Below are positions 24,684 to 37,000 of a stretch of 64,000 nt of DNA, in pieces. The first letter of the stretch is position 1. Each line of letters begins with the position of its first letter. The notes beneath the pieces are model-generated. The model was not told where the DNA came from. It made no database searches and saw nothing but the letters and a program-made list of their open reading frames with translations. A program made the position numbers and the translations under genes. This DNA comes from Paragonimus skrjabini miyazakii (Eukaryota; Platyhelminthes; Trematoda; Plagiorchiida; Troglotrematidae), in contig JTDE01000445.1 in the NCBI GenBank assembly GCA_014338405.1, positions 116,794-180,793 on the forward strand. Direction: 5' to 3'.

Positions 24684-25939
24684 GTGAAGTATTTAATAGT
24701 AGTCATAAGTGAAGAATATCCCCTAGGGATTGTTAATTCTGTGGTAAAGTTTATCAAGTGAATGGTCTTGTTTAAAATCAAATCGGCAATTCTGTGTAAA
24801 TTGGACTATTTAAAAATAGGATGAGTATTTTATAGTGTGAATTCAGAAACTGAGAATTACATACTTAACTCACACGCGGTAGATTCAAACTTGTTACTTG
24901 TTATTTCATGCAGCCCTACATAATCAATGGTGCGAAAAGGAAAATTTTAATTGAAAAAATGCTGAATAGTCGAACAGTCATTAGAACAAATACAATGTGA
25001 AGTTGGGTGAGTTAACACATGATGGTATGTTTTCAATCAGTTAAGTTATTATTGACGCAAACAACCCTGAGAAAAATTAGGGGGTAGTAATGCAATCAAT
25101 TTATCTGAGTTTATGGAATACCGTACAGAACAGTCGAGAGAATTGCATTGTGTGATTCGCCGGGATATACGAATATTAACACTCCCATCCGTCATCTTGA
25201 ACAATAAGCTGAGGTAGTAATTCCACATACGGTAGTTTACTGGTAAAACGTGTAGTCTACTGCCTTTGTAATAATTTCCAAAGCTTCAATGCAGATGGCC
25301 AGCTAGACTTTTGTACGTTGGTGTACGTTTTTCTTTAGAAATTACGTGTGAAGACAGAATTCCTATCGTTGACGATCGGCTGCACGAAAACACGTTATTT
25401 TCCATGTGATAGCATTTGACACAACCGTTGGTCTGGGCAATAATTAGATTTTATAAGCTTTGTTCCACTTGTCTGCAACCGTTGCCTTCTGCCTATTTCC
25501 TTTTATTAAACATCTAGGACTGCTGCAGCTCCGATGCTCGTGGAAGAGAAACGACTACTTTAGGAATTTTTGGTAAAAAATGGTTATCCGTTTCGAATTA
25601 TCCAGAAACACACCGAATCAACTGACCTGAAGTCTGTTAGAAGGACGGCTCTACTAAAATATATTCGTCCATATTTCCCGTATGAGTGTGATGCCCAAAT
25701 TTTAATCAGACGCACATTTTTGACTGCGGCCTAGTTGATCCACAGTGTCGTAGAACTCTGCACACAAAACAAACCCAACGAGAAAGGCATCATTAGCAGT
25801 GACTGTCCTATCACAGGTAGTTTCATCTATACTTGCAAACGCAATTAAAATGACCATGCACCGGAGTCGTTTGCGACGCATTTAAGCAAAAACTCAAGAA
25901 ATAGCACTGTCCGAGCTACCAGTACATCGCAGTTATACG
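24684..25939. other. Gene-free stretch
   Basis: Nothing recognisable was seen on either strand. Confidence 0.45.
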
Positions 25940-26580
25940 AAGGTGGTAACAGATATCATATGCACATCCTTGTCCTGGCTGGCACTAGAAATTTGGTCTT
26001 ACTGTCATGAAACGACCGTGTTGATCACTGTAACATTGACCCCAAATTAGATATCACCAAATTATCATATCTGGACGCTCAACCACCTTCACTTATGAGT
26101 AATGATCAGGTTTCTGTATTGTCCTTATAGGAGGCAGTACCTATCCTGTTCAATCCAACGGATAAACCTGCGATTAGGATTTCCGAGGCAGGTCAAAATC
26201 CCTGGTCTCATTAAGGTCGCTACGCGATATTTTAGGTCACTGGTGAGTAGTCTGGGTTATTGATTGGCATTACCAGGACAGTTACTACATCCGCCGTCGA
26301 GGCGATCAGAAAATCTGATTGATACTCACAAGCGAAAGTGGTTGAGCGTTCAGGTATGATAATTCGGTCGGGCCTAATGTGAAGTCAGTGAAGCATTGGT
26401 CAGCATGGTTGCCTCATGAACGCACGATTGGAGTTCTAGTCCCAGACCTGACAAGGAGATGCACTACTGACGAGTTCTAACAAGAGCGAAACTCAAGTCT
26501 CGTGCTTTTTTTGAAAGGGGCCGACTGGAAGCTTTATCTTAATTTGATAGCTGCGATCAAATTTGAGTGAAGCTTAACTC
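25940..26580 (+). mobile_element. Hammerhead SINE-like element B (inverted pair)
   Basis: The left part, from about 25960, is a diverged reverse copy of the tRNA-like part, linker and part of the middle region, recognisable by ATCCTTGTC, GACCGTGTTGATCACTG and CTTATGAGTAAT. After a central spacer of about 120 bases, a forward copy follows. It has part of M (CAGGACAGTTACT), J (ACTCACAAGCGAAAG), T with a box-B-like GGAGTTCTAGTCCC, the ribozyme at 26461-26505, and the tail. Both arms here contain J and part of M, so B is a longer head-to-head pair than A and C. The left ribozyme is degraded beyond recognition. Confidence 0.75.
26461..26505 (+). ncRNA. Hammerhead ribozyme, intact core (element B)
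   Basis: Stem I is GCACTA with TCGTGC (one T-C mismatch) and the core is CTGACGA. Stem II is GTTCT-AACA-AGAGC with one T-G wobble, followed by GAAA. Stem III is ACT-CA-AGT, and the cleavage triplet GTC ends at 26499. Every conserved core base of the hammerhead is present. The stem I mismatch may weaken folding but leaves five pairs. This is the same minimal stem III type as in elements A and C. Confidence 0.85.
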
Positions 26581-29500
26581 GGTATCAACCAAATCCACCA
26601 CTACTCACCAGTAACAGGAATCATGCTCTGAGGTTTGCTTTTAGTCAAACAACTGGTCGTCAATCTGCAAATTCTCTGGAAAAAAAACAGTCCATTTTGC
26701 TGAAACTCCAATTATCGCGTAGGGTTTTTCAGTCTTCAGTTCTCTGACGCTTTAAATTATCTTATCGAATTTGTGAAGGCTTGCTAACTCTTCTGCTAAT
26801 TTCCAGCAAACCCATCTTAGCAATCTGCTCTCATAAAATAGCTTTTCATATCAGGTTCATAATACATCATCTGGAAGTCAGCTCTTGAGTCTTATTCACT
26901 ATGACCCCGTTTATTCATCCCGTAAGTTTTGCAAATATTGTCGTATCTACTCACCTCCTGGTTTCTGCGTTCCCGGACCTGACTGGGAAATGTCAGCATA
27001 AATTGAAACGATATAAATATATACACCCTCTATATTAAGCACTACATTAATTATGTCAAATGTCTCGCTAAATTTCGGAAAACATAGTTGAAACTAACAC
27101 ACGTTTGATTTCATGACAACGCTGCTTCATTTGATAACTTGTTGACGCATTTTGTCAATTTTCCTAAACTTACATCCCACACATGTACGAAAAAATGGCA
27201 ATTACTTAGCCAACACAACCGGAGAATTCTTTATTACAAACACATACTAAATATTTAAACGGTTTTTGTGTGTCTCACGTTTTATGGACGCAAAATCGTT
27301 AACCAAGATTCAGCGGGATCGTGTCATTCAACTTTAATACTCTCAAGTATTCAGGTAACCTGTGCCATTCTTCGATATTACGTGTCACGTTGTACTGTAT
27401 AGTTTAGGCTAAATCGCCTAAGTTTTCAACAAACAACAAAGTTTCATCCAATTCATTTGTGGATTAAAACCGTAGAAGTTGAAAGTATGTGAAAGAGTGA
27501 AAAATGTTGATCTATGTTTACCCTGTACGATTTATTGATTTTCACAAGTTGTTCGACGGGTATTTACAGTTAGTATATTTTGAAATAAACAGGAAATTTT
27601 AGTTTACCCTTAAAAAGAATTCAAGTGTTTTTCTATATCCATTTCACATAAATTAGTTCGATAGGACTAATGATAAAATACTTCGAATTATGCAGTATAA
27701 ACTCAGAATGGTTTGATTTTTTGTCGACGGAGCAGCTGCACTGCATTCTTCGTGAAGTTTGGTAAACAGATGGCAAGCAAGAACATCTCAAGAGAACTGG
27801 TTGCAGGCAAAAAGTCATGAACGCTCAGTCGATATACCTCAGTTCATTCAATTAAACCACATAGGTTTACTCCTCTAAGGATAAGCGCTTTTCGCTGTTG
27901 CTTTAATTAGAAGGTTAAGGATTTATGTTATATTTAACCCTGCGAATGAAAATCTACCCATAAAACCACATATATCCGGCGCTATTCGAGTGCGATCTAG
28001 AAAGTATAACGCTTAATTTAATTGGTTTCAAAAACACGCTAGGTACGCTGGGAGATATATGACAACAATCTCATAAATGTGGAAATGCATATAACAAGCC
28101 AGACTGATGAGATTCCACCTATGGATTTTAAGTTAGAATACGTGTACATGTAAATGTCATCCACTCGTCTCACTGATATGACTTCAAAGTTCGTAAACGC
28201 ATTGTTGTTTCACAGTATGGACTAATTCCTTTGTTTGATCTCAAAACCAAACATTGATTTAAGAAATTTTCAATATTCCACTGAAAGCTACCACCGCATG
28301 TACAAAACTAGAAATTAAGGTATTCAAAAAAGGACTCGTCTAAGTCAACAGGACCTTATGGATTCTGCAGTGGTTACAGTGCTCACGCAAGCACGACTGT
28401 ATTTTTGATGGTGGAGAAGAACGTCCATAAAAGTTACTGGGGGACATAAGAACATGAATAATAACAAGGAACTGGAGGAAATTGAATAGAACAATAAAAT
28501 TTTGCTTTAGACGTGGCAACCAGGCGAACGGTAACTACATTTTAAATACATTAACCGGAAGCCAAGACGATACGAATGCGAACAGCGCATGCTTGTCTCA
28601 AGATACCTGCGCGAAGGTTTTGTTGTTAAAACATGTCAAATGTACATAAATGTGCTGACAGAAATCCAGTTCTAGATACAAACCTCTCAGACCAGACAGT
28701 AAACTAGATAGTGCGACATTAAAGAGGCAAGTGATACAGCTTAAACTTAAGTCATGTTTGATACGTAGTATTCTGTTCAAAAACATTATACAAAACTTAT
28801 GACTACTCAGTTCAGGCCACTTTAAGAGTTGTACCGAGCTCACGGGCTGCGTCTTAAAGAAACCCCTTTTAATATCACATGAAGGTATCTAGCTCGTTAT
28901 GACTAACTGAGTGACCAATACTTGATAACTATTTTACCTAAATCTTGTTGATCACATCTTTGAATTACATCTGAATCAATCTCAAGATCTAATCAACCAG
29001 GTCTTGCAGCGTTGATGCTGTTCACTAGCACCAGATAATTATTCACTGTAAATAATATATATTACTGCTGCTTATCGGCGCAAATTAAGAAATTACTGTT
29101 TACGATTGTAACATTCGACATTTTTAAAGTGTACTGAAAACTCTGCCGTGGTGTATATTTTATTTTGCCCTTATTGTATACAATAGACGATGTTAAGTGA
29201 ATTTTATTCAGTTCCATATGCATGCTAGCTTCCATCGAGTAAATGTCCTCATTTTAATAGTAAACAGAAAATATTGCGTTTTATTTGACGCGCTAACGCT
29301 ACTTGTATCGTTTATATTGAATAGCAATTTACACAGTCTCGGTCGAATTAAGGACAAGCGGCGACACCAGAGTTAAGCAACATAAATGTGAAGAAGAGGA
29401 ATTCACAGTCATTTGTCTGTCAAGTATAGTGCGCCGCAAGGTTAACAACATTGAACAGTCGATATGTCCTTCCACGAGGGTAGCAAACATTAATATACCA

Positions 29501-30548
29501 GTTGTCAAATGAAAGATAACCTGTTTGATATTTGGGCAGGGGGAAAGGATAGACAAAAATAGTTTCTCAAAATCAGAGGCTCTTTATGGTACAATGGTGC
29601 TGTCATAGTCAAGGCTCACGCATCGAGACGGAGAGATGTCCTTCATAGTGAGGCAACTGTCGGAGGGTAGCATAAGTCAACGCCAAGTTTCTAGTACAAG
29701 CATGTCATAGGTTTCCAACGAATTAAGAACAGTCAGTAGATACAAGCCAGTGAATGAGTAAGGGGCAGTCCCAATCAAAAAATCGCATTACAAGGAGAGG
29801 GAAACATAATACCATGAAAAGAGGTAATCACATGAGAATGAGTCCATATCATGGGTGATGATATGAAGAGCCGACTGAATGGCAGCATTATGAGGGTCGT
29901 TCTCGTACTTCACAACCTTGTCTGTCCAACTACACTGGCCTTGGTAGTCGTCCATTGTGCTGACGTCCAACATCACAGCGGCACCACCGCAAACAGTGGT
30001 GGACAAACTCGAAATACTCAGACTGCCCAACCGAATTGAGATTGTGAATGTAGCTGATTGATGTCTTCAGGAAGGCGGAACCACTGCCGTACAAGCTGCT
30101 AATTATACAGTCCATAACTTGGCTCCACTTGTGTGACTACGGCTAAAATTGAAGGATTAAATATTCGGCTGAAGTACATAGTAGAACTAGACAAACGATA
30201 GACCAGCACTGTATTCATGTTTCCGTTGAGCGTCACTCAGCGATATAATCAGCTAAAAACACTATTTAAATAGAAAACACTGGCTGTTCGAAGCATTCGG
30301 AAGTGCACCTATTGAAGCCTCTGTAAATAGACAAGTGAATTCAAGAGTAATTTGTTCGTACTTTGAGGCTACCTTTGCCGTTGGTGAATGTCTTGCTTCT
30401 AGTTTACTCCTTCATCTGTCTGTTCTTTCATGTTATAAACTCCACTATGTGGATAACTGTTTCTTTGATTGAACTCAGTTGTATTTCTAGACGAAACTGT
30501 TATTTCAATGATTACTATTTGTTGTAATTTTTCTAGTTGTTTTTTTAG
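26581..30548. other. Gene-poor stretch with an unexplained GC-richer block
   Basis: No named feature. At about 29330-30115 the sequence is noticeably less AT-rich, and several frames are open at once: minus 29329-29556, 29788-30030 and 29930-30115, and plus 29851-30039. That pattern fits a decayed coding region or retroelement, more likely on the minus strand, but I recognise no motif. The minus open frames at 27633-27818 and 28598-28843 are at chance level. Confidence 0.4.
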
Positions 30549-30692
30549 GGTGACTAAAAGATCCGGCTGCTCGAATTTTCATTTTTACACTGTCCTTCAC
30601 ACCTGTCCATTTTCCTGCGGTGCGAAAACACGATATCGGCAGACCGAGGCCGAGAATCTTGTCGAAGCGTCCGTTGGTAAACTAGATGATGG
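30549..30692 (+). CDS. Putative symmetric Cys-rich exon, unidentified
   Basis: The acceptor TTCTAGTTGTTTTTTTAG has a strong pyrimidine tract, and the donor is GTAATAG. The 144 bases (phase 2 to phase 2, 48 codons) are open. They encode a Cys-rich first half (GCSNFHFYTVLHTCPFSCG) followed by an acidic helical stretch (RQTEAENLVEA). The spacing of Cys looks like a small disulphide module. Its phase does not match the candidate at 24591, so either another exon lies between them or it belongs to a different gene. Confidence 0.28.
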
Positions 30693-32017
30693 GTAATAGT
30701 GTAAACGAGAATGAAGCAGCAGGAGGTCAGCCAGCCCTGGCTAACAGACCGGTAAGGAATCACAGTTGTTTGGACTGACGAATCTTACTACTGACGAAAG
30801 TCAGTGTCGTGTTGACGATTCAAGCTGTTTTACGCAGTAGAGATTACTTTTCGATACAGAGCATTTTGTTCCAAAGAAATAAACCAAAGCTTAAACTAGT
30901 GTGTATTAAAATTTTCTTTTAAACTCGTCGTCGAAGTAGGTAGACATAGATTTACACCTAAGGCCATTAGCTGAGTCTTACCAGTACAGTCCTTGGTACC
31001 TTATGATAAAACGGACCTTCGTAAATATAACTTACTAGAAGGTGATCCACACTTGCCGCTAAGTGTGACGATAGTATAGTCGTAATAATTAGACGCAACA
31101 CTGGAGCAAAACTTGAAAATAGCAACATGCTTTCCTAAATAGAACGTGGCAAACAGAAAAAGTTAACCAAAGCTAAACTTTCTACAACTTACATTCTCAC
31201 AACTGAATAACAGCAGGTGGGACGGTAAAGTATCAAACTTTTGAAGCCTATACTGGAACAGAAATGATTATTACAGCACACCAACTTCATATCAGGTCGA
31301 GCACACAACTCCTTAACTTAGTCATTGTATTGGCAGGAGTCGAATCTTAATGTTAAGGGCTAATGAGTTCTAGCTAATCATGAAAAGATTTACAAAATTT
31401 TGTGTTTTATCATGTGGTCATTGTCTAACAAAGCTGAGGTCTTCTTACAAACACACTTCAACTGACTCTCTTGTTAACAGAACTGATATTCCGAGCTCAT
31501 ATAATTACCCGAAGCGTACTACTTGTTTGGCCCCGAGTGATTTCTGTTTTCATTAATATATCGTACCTGCTAAAGTTGTCTGTGGAATGGAAGTGTTTAT
31601 TTTTAAGGGTAGCACTGCATTTTGAAACGTCGCTGATTCGTCGTCAGTAATCAACGTGATGTAGTTACTTATTGCCGATTACTTGGTGTGAGCTCTACTG
31701 TGAGTACCACTTAAAATCACCAACCGTCTGTTTTTAGTTTTAAATAAGTACTAGTGATTTGTTGCTTCCACTGTAGTCTCAAGTTTATGTAAAGAGATTC
31801 TCAAACCAAATCATAACTTCTACCTCCTGACTAACTACTCTGATTTTGGTAAAATTGTACCTATGTAGGTTACATGCTAGAATAACTGTTTACAAAGTAA
31901 TACGATTGACGTGAGGCTATAAACAAGTAATACTTGCAGCTGAAATTATTTTTCATGTTAATACGTCAAAGGTAAATGACATCTGGTGAGTAATAGGGGA
32001 TTTTGGTTTTCATACAG
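30693..32017. other. Gene-free stretch
   Basis: Nothing recognisable was seen on either strand. Confidence 0.45.
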
Positions 32018-32090
32018 ACAGAACGTCATCCGCACTCGCTCCCAGCTGTCACATTCCCGTAGACTTTCCACTTGACCCCTTTCGAAAAGA

Positions 32091-32136
32091 AACACTGGAC
32101 TCGAGTTTCGTTCCCATTAGAGCTCGTCAGTAATGC
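32091..32136 (-). ncRNA. Hammerhead ribozyme, core kept but stems weakened (element C, left arm)
   Basis: On the minus strand the core CTGACGA, GAAA and the cleavage triplet GTC are all present. Stem III is ACT-CG-AGT. Stem II is GCTCT-AATG-GGAAC, with one C-A mismatch and one wobble. Stem I, GCATTA against CAGTGT, has a mismatch next to the cleavage site. It may be slow or inactive despite the intact core. Confidence 0.75.
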
Positions 32137-32545
32137 ATATCCTTACCTCGGCTGGGACTAGACCTCAGATTACCCGTTCACGAGGCAACCGTGTTGTCCA
32201 CTGCACCACTGACTTCACACCAGGCACGACCAAATTGTCATATGTGAAAGCTCGACCACTTTCGCTTGTGAGTAATGAACAGTTTGTCCAATCGTCTCGA
32301 GAGCAGATACAGTAACTGTCCTATTAATTACAATCGATATCCCCTTGACTATGACTTCTCTCCAAGTTGAAGTCACAGAAATCACTAACATGTTGAGTGG
32401 TGTTTTGTTTACTGCTGAGCCGTAGAAGATTTGGTTTTCATATGAACATTCAGTCGTGCCTAATGTGAAGTCAATGGCGCGTTGATGAACACGGTTGTCA
32501 CGTGAACGCGTGGTCGGAGTTCTAATCCCAGTCATGGCAAGGATA

Positions 32546-32594
32546 AACACTACTGACGAGTTCTAATGAGAGCGAAACTTGAGTCTAGTGTTTC
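32546..32594 (+). ncRNA. Hammerhead ribozyme, intact (element C, right arm)
   Basis: Stem I is AAACACTA paired with TAGTGTTT, eight perfect pairs. The core is CTGACGA (32554-32560). Stem II is GTTCT-AATG-AGAGC, followed by GAAA (32575-32578) and stem III ACT-TG-AGT. The cleavage triplet GTC ends at 32586, so the expected cut is between 32586 and 32587. This is the cleanest ribozyme in the window and fits the hammerhead consensus at all core positions. Confidence 0.9.
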
Positions 32595-32665
32595 TTCTCG
32601 AAAGGGGCCGACTGGAATACCTGCAGGAATTTGACAGCAGCAATCACTTGTGGGTGTTATTCACT

Positions 32666-33854
32666 CTTCATGTAAGTTAACTCCTCACCTGATCGCATTT
32701 CACTGCTAAAGCATTCCAATGTCTGACGCTTCTGTCTTAACTGTTGGTGAACAATACATTGTTCACAAGAAATTGGATAATATTTGATACTTCATAACTT
32801 CAGAGATCATCATTACCAAAAGGAAATCTCTGCTCAGTTTGTCTTTTCAAATGAGCTGCCGGAAAGTTCATCTGATTACAAAAACTGCCATTAAATATGA
32901 ATGCAGCCGATGCTATTTTAAATCAGAAACCTTGGCTAACCAATGATAAGTTAGAGTTAGCTTACGTTAAAACTATACAACGATATTTTGAATTGAGTTA
33001 ACTTGTCATAAAAGATTAGTATGAAAATATCTGTCTACGGTTTGCCTCGAACATGCTTGACTTTATTCAAAGAGTTAAAGTTTTTCGTTTTCAAAATGTT
33101 GTTTCGTTATGGTTGTAAGAGCGTTTAGTAGTTTGTGGCAGTCAACAAAATAACAGGAAGAAGCATTGCTAGCGTTTATCTTGGCATGTTTTTCAGAACG
33201 CATAGATTTGAGTGTTGTTTTGCTACAACCAGTTTGGGCAACACAGTGAACTCGCCTATATATCACTGGGTTTAAGTATAGTTTCTTGATATACGCACGA
33301 TTGCAGTTAGTCGAGAAAAAACAGAAAACGTGCTCAAGTAGAACGCGCCTTCAGATAAATTGACGAGGCTCACGCAAACAACGAATGCTTCAAAACGTCC
33401 AAAATGTTGGATTAAAAAACATTTAACTGCGTGACCAAACCCGTTTGTTTATATCGGAGAAACTCAGAGCGAGTTAACCAAAAATTTGATACTTTCAATA
33501 CTGTGAAACAGTATCAGAAACGAACGTAATCAATGGAACGACAGAACACATTGTGTGTGTTGTGCTGTGATTGTGAACGACGCAATTTGGGGTGAACGGT
33601 TTGGTTTAGAATCTACAGTTATCTGAAACCAGGCGTGGGCGGTGTTCATTTTAAAATGATCTAAATCTTTGAACTTCCGCCAGTAGTCTAAAACACTCTC
33701 ATTCAGTACAATTAGATCAACACCTTCACTTTGACTGTGAAGTTTTGATCATAGGGTTATTGATTAGACTGAACAGAAAACTACTGTGATAAGTTGTCGT
33801 CCAAATCGATCAGGCGGTCTAAATAACGTTCACACTAGGTTGTGATTAGGGGGT
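32666..33854. other. Gene-free stretch
   Basis: Only a 63-codon minus frame at 33075-33266, without recognisable motif, is present. Confidence 0.45.
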
Positions 33855-34060
33855 TTGATATAGTTATTCGGTCCTGACTGTTGTGAGATAGCCAGCGTTT
33901 TGGCTGACAGAAACACAACGATCGAAGTGCAATTCTCTTCCGGAAGAGGATATGTACTGCTGGTAAACTCTAGCAAAAAGCTTTTCGAAGAGGGTTAACC
34001 AAAATACCTCCCTGAATTCAGAGAGTAAGATTAACTGTGGATGACATTCAGTGAAACAAG
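33855..34060 (+). repeat. Decayed copy of the hammerhead SINE family
   Basis: Recognisable landmarks in family order are TATTCGGTCCTGAC (before T), AGAGGATATG with a degraded CTG core start, TTTTCGAAGAGGG (3' of the ribozyme) and AACTGTGGATGACATTCAG (tail). The GAAA to stem I 3' part is deleted, so no ribozyme can form. An old copy. Confidence 0.6.
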
Positions 34061-37000
34061 ATGGAAACGAACACCTGAGCTGTTTTAAAGGATAATATTG
34101 TTTTTTTTGTTATAAATTTAATTAGAATATTTTGAAAACTGCATCCATTTTGAATCGCTTACTTGCTGTTTGAAGCAAATATAACACAACACATTTTTAT
34201 ACATTGCTTATTCGAATCAGGCAATAAAGTGAATGAACAATGTCAGTGTATTTTGAATATTTCAATCGATCAACCAGCCAGCAAAACAAGTTTAACGGCC
34301 ACTGTTGTGGCTTAGTCCAAATATCACTAAATATACGCATGTATAAGAAGATGGATACAATGTGTTTCAGCGCTTCAAGTTGACACGTCAGTACGATGCT
34401 AGTTATATTTAGATTCTCTTTAGTTTGTTAAATTTTTCCTCGTAGAATACATCTTCAAAAACCGATTAATCCCTTGCAAATTTACGAATCTCAATGTATT
34501 TAAAAATGCTCAGACTACGAATAATTTTTAAGAACTGTGCTTCGAAATCGCCCAGTCCTGTAACCTTGCAATGTTTAGAGAAAAACTGCCACAACATATC
34601 ACTGATTTGGAAATTATCTTGAACACGCTTATAAAGAATGGGGACTTACTTTTCGCAAGGGTGAAACCGTAGGTCTTATCTTAGTCAAAACACATGTGTA
34701 AATTAATGTTATCCTCGTAACTTACTTTCTAAAGCTGCACAAACTGAGTATTCTATGAATAGAAAGTTTCACTTCAAAGATATGTACTTATCTGTTTTAT
34801 TTCCAATGAGAACACACGAACGATCGTTTCAAGAAAATACCGTATACATTTGTGCAATTGAGGATGTCGGCAAAGTTTTTGGCCAGAGGTGAAATCACAC
34901 GCTGAAACTAACAAGAAATATAATGAACTTTTCAGTGCAAATAAAGGTGAGCATCTTCTGAGCTCTCACAAAAAGATCAAAATGGTTATTGACGATTGAA
35001 ACTGATTTGTCAAAAATGTGTTGAATAAGTTTTATCAGTTTGTACAATCCTACGATTTTGTCACCAAATACATGTTAACGGACTAGATTCCCCTTCGAAA
35101 TTATATGATTACATTTCACATTTGGTTTTCGGTTTAGAAAATCAAAGACAAATTCTTTCAATTCTTCAGGAAGAAATCTTAAGATATATTAACGGAAAGC
35201 GACGGAAAACTTTCCAGCCGCTAAGAAGATTAAGAGATTAATTAGAGACTTAAGGCAGTATGTTGACAAACAGAAAAACATTGTTTTTACTGCAGTTTAG
35301 AAAAGCCAAAGTTCTGCTAGTCAAAAACCAAGTTATGGACGTCAAACTATATGTTGATTCGTGCAATCGAAATGTCTACTTAAAGGCTACTTTGGTTGCA
35401 CAATATTAAAGCAACCAATTCGGCTCAATTTACAAAGTGAAGGAGTATTTTTGGATTAATTCCTAACATTTACTGACAAGTCTGGAATGTATATAATTCC
35501 CTGAAACTCAACATATTTATGTTTCTATGGCAAGATGACGTATACGATCAAACTGTTTCTGCAATTCAACACATCGCATTTGGAAAGATGTTAGTTGATA
35601 TATCAACCAAAAGAGCATTATCATACACTTTTGTATAGTAATTATGTCGAATTATATATGGTTAATTTTTGCTTACAACAGGACGGCACGAGATCTCGTA
35701 AACAGACCTTCGACCAGGTTGAGAGGTCTCTCTACAAATGTGTGCGAACAAGCTCGTGTGCGCAGTCGCTTTCCGGATGAAGACATCTTGACGTGCTGTT
35801 CACTATTTCTCACGGGGTTGAGATAAGCATGATGACAGCCGTAACAATTGGCATTACAAGACCTAATGTTTGCAGTCACTGGATGTATAAACGATTGAGA
35901 GTAAATTACACTGCCACACTAATGTGTGGTTCGTTGGACGGCTCCATGACCAGATTTGAATCATCTCACTATTCGTCCTGGAGTGGTGTGCAATTTCTAC
36001 TGACTGAAGAACATTACCCATTAAGGTATGTTGTGAATATATAAAATGCAGATTTTTTGACTGTATCGCAATCTTCTATTCCCCACAAAATCCTCTCACA
36101 AGGATAAATGATATAAAATCTCAAGTGGGAAGACAAACTATGATGTCCTTCTAATACTGCAGTTGCATTCTTCATAAATTGTTCTTGAGATTGAAGAACT
36201 AACCCGTTAAAAAGAATGCGAACTGTAAGAAAGTTTTCAGTACTATGATCTAGACTGACACCGGAAAAAATACCCCCCTAGGTAGTCAGATTACGATTAA
36301 CCTCACTAGACTTTCGCTAGCTTGTCAACATGCTTCACATAGAATCAAGCTAAACCGCTCAGATTTCGTTGTTACAATGTGAACGTCATTCACTGTTTCC
36401 TCAAACTAACTTCCATATTTAGTAGTTGATTTATTTAGTCACACTGGCGAAGCCAAACATTTTTAACATTATTCTTTAGATACTACAAATAGTTGTGCGC
36501 CTTTTAACTCTTCGTTTTGCACCTCGATGTTTAGTTATTACGTTGTTGTCGTCACCAATGTTTCCGAAGAGAAATGTCTGCTATAAAATGCTGCTTAAAA
36601 CAGCTGATTCTCAACATTTTCTCTATTTACGGTTCAAGTTAACTCAGCATATAGACGTTTTTAGCTGTTGTTCTATGTTATTGTAAACCATATTTCAAAC
36701 CGACTTTTGGAGGTTAAAAGTAATTAAGACCAACTTCCTTACTTGCGTGAAAATACGAGATCTTTAACAAGTTATGAACCATTATGTTGGTGTTGTGAGG
36801 CAAGTAGTTGCCTGGTTATGGCATGACCTCGATTCAGAACCTGTTCATTAATTTAATTTTAACACCGAAACAGTATTTGGCCTAAATCCCATCATATATA
36901 TATATAAATTAGTCGTGGCTCTATGAACAGCGTGGTAAGGTGTCCCCATAGGACGTCATGTGCACGCCTACAAAAGTTCATCAACATTCGCCGCAAAAAT

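Larger units (their letters stand above)
32018..32665 (-). mobile_element. Composite hammerhead SINE-like element C (head-to-head), best preserved
   Basis: On the plus strand the order is inverted tail, inverted H (32091-32136), inverted T, inverted J, inverted M (about 32275-32430), then forward T with box-B-like GGAGTTCTAATCCC at 32517-32530, forward H (32546-32594) and tail. Read on the minus strand this is exactly the arrangement of element A, with the same junction between the inverted T and M. M contains the shared segments ACTTCTCTCCAAGTTGAAGT and AACATGTTGAGTGG. The two arms are not identical, so the element was not made by a recent local duplication. The minus-strand frame of 111 codons across 32215-32550 is only a read-through of the repeat. 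Confidence 0.88.

Noticed and set aside
32215..32550. 111-codon minus-strand frame as a gene
   Set aside because: It lies entirely within composite element C and translates the repeat, including the tRNA-like part.
36894..36910. TA-dinucleotide tract as a promoter TATA box
   Set aside because: Simple (TA)n tracts also occur near 60.36 and 61.69 kb with no gene start nearby.
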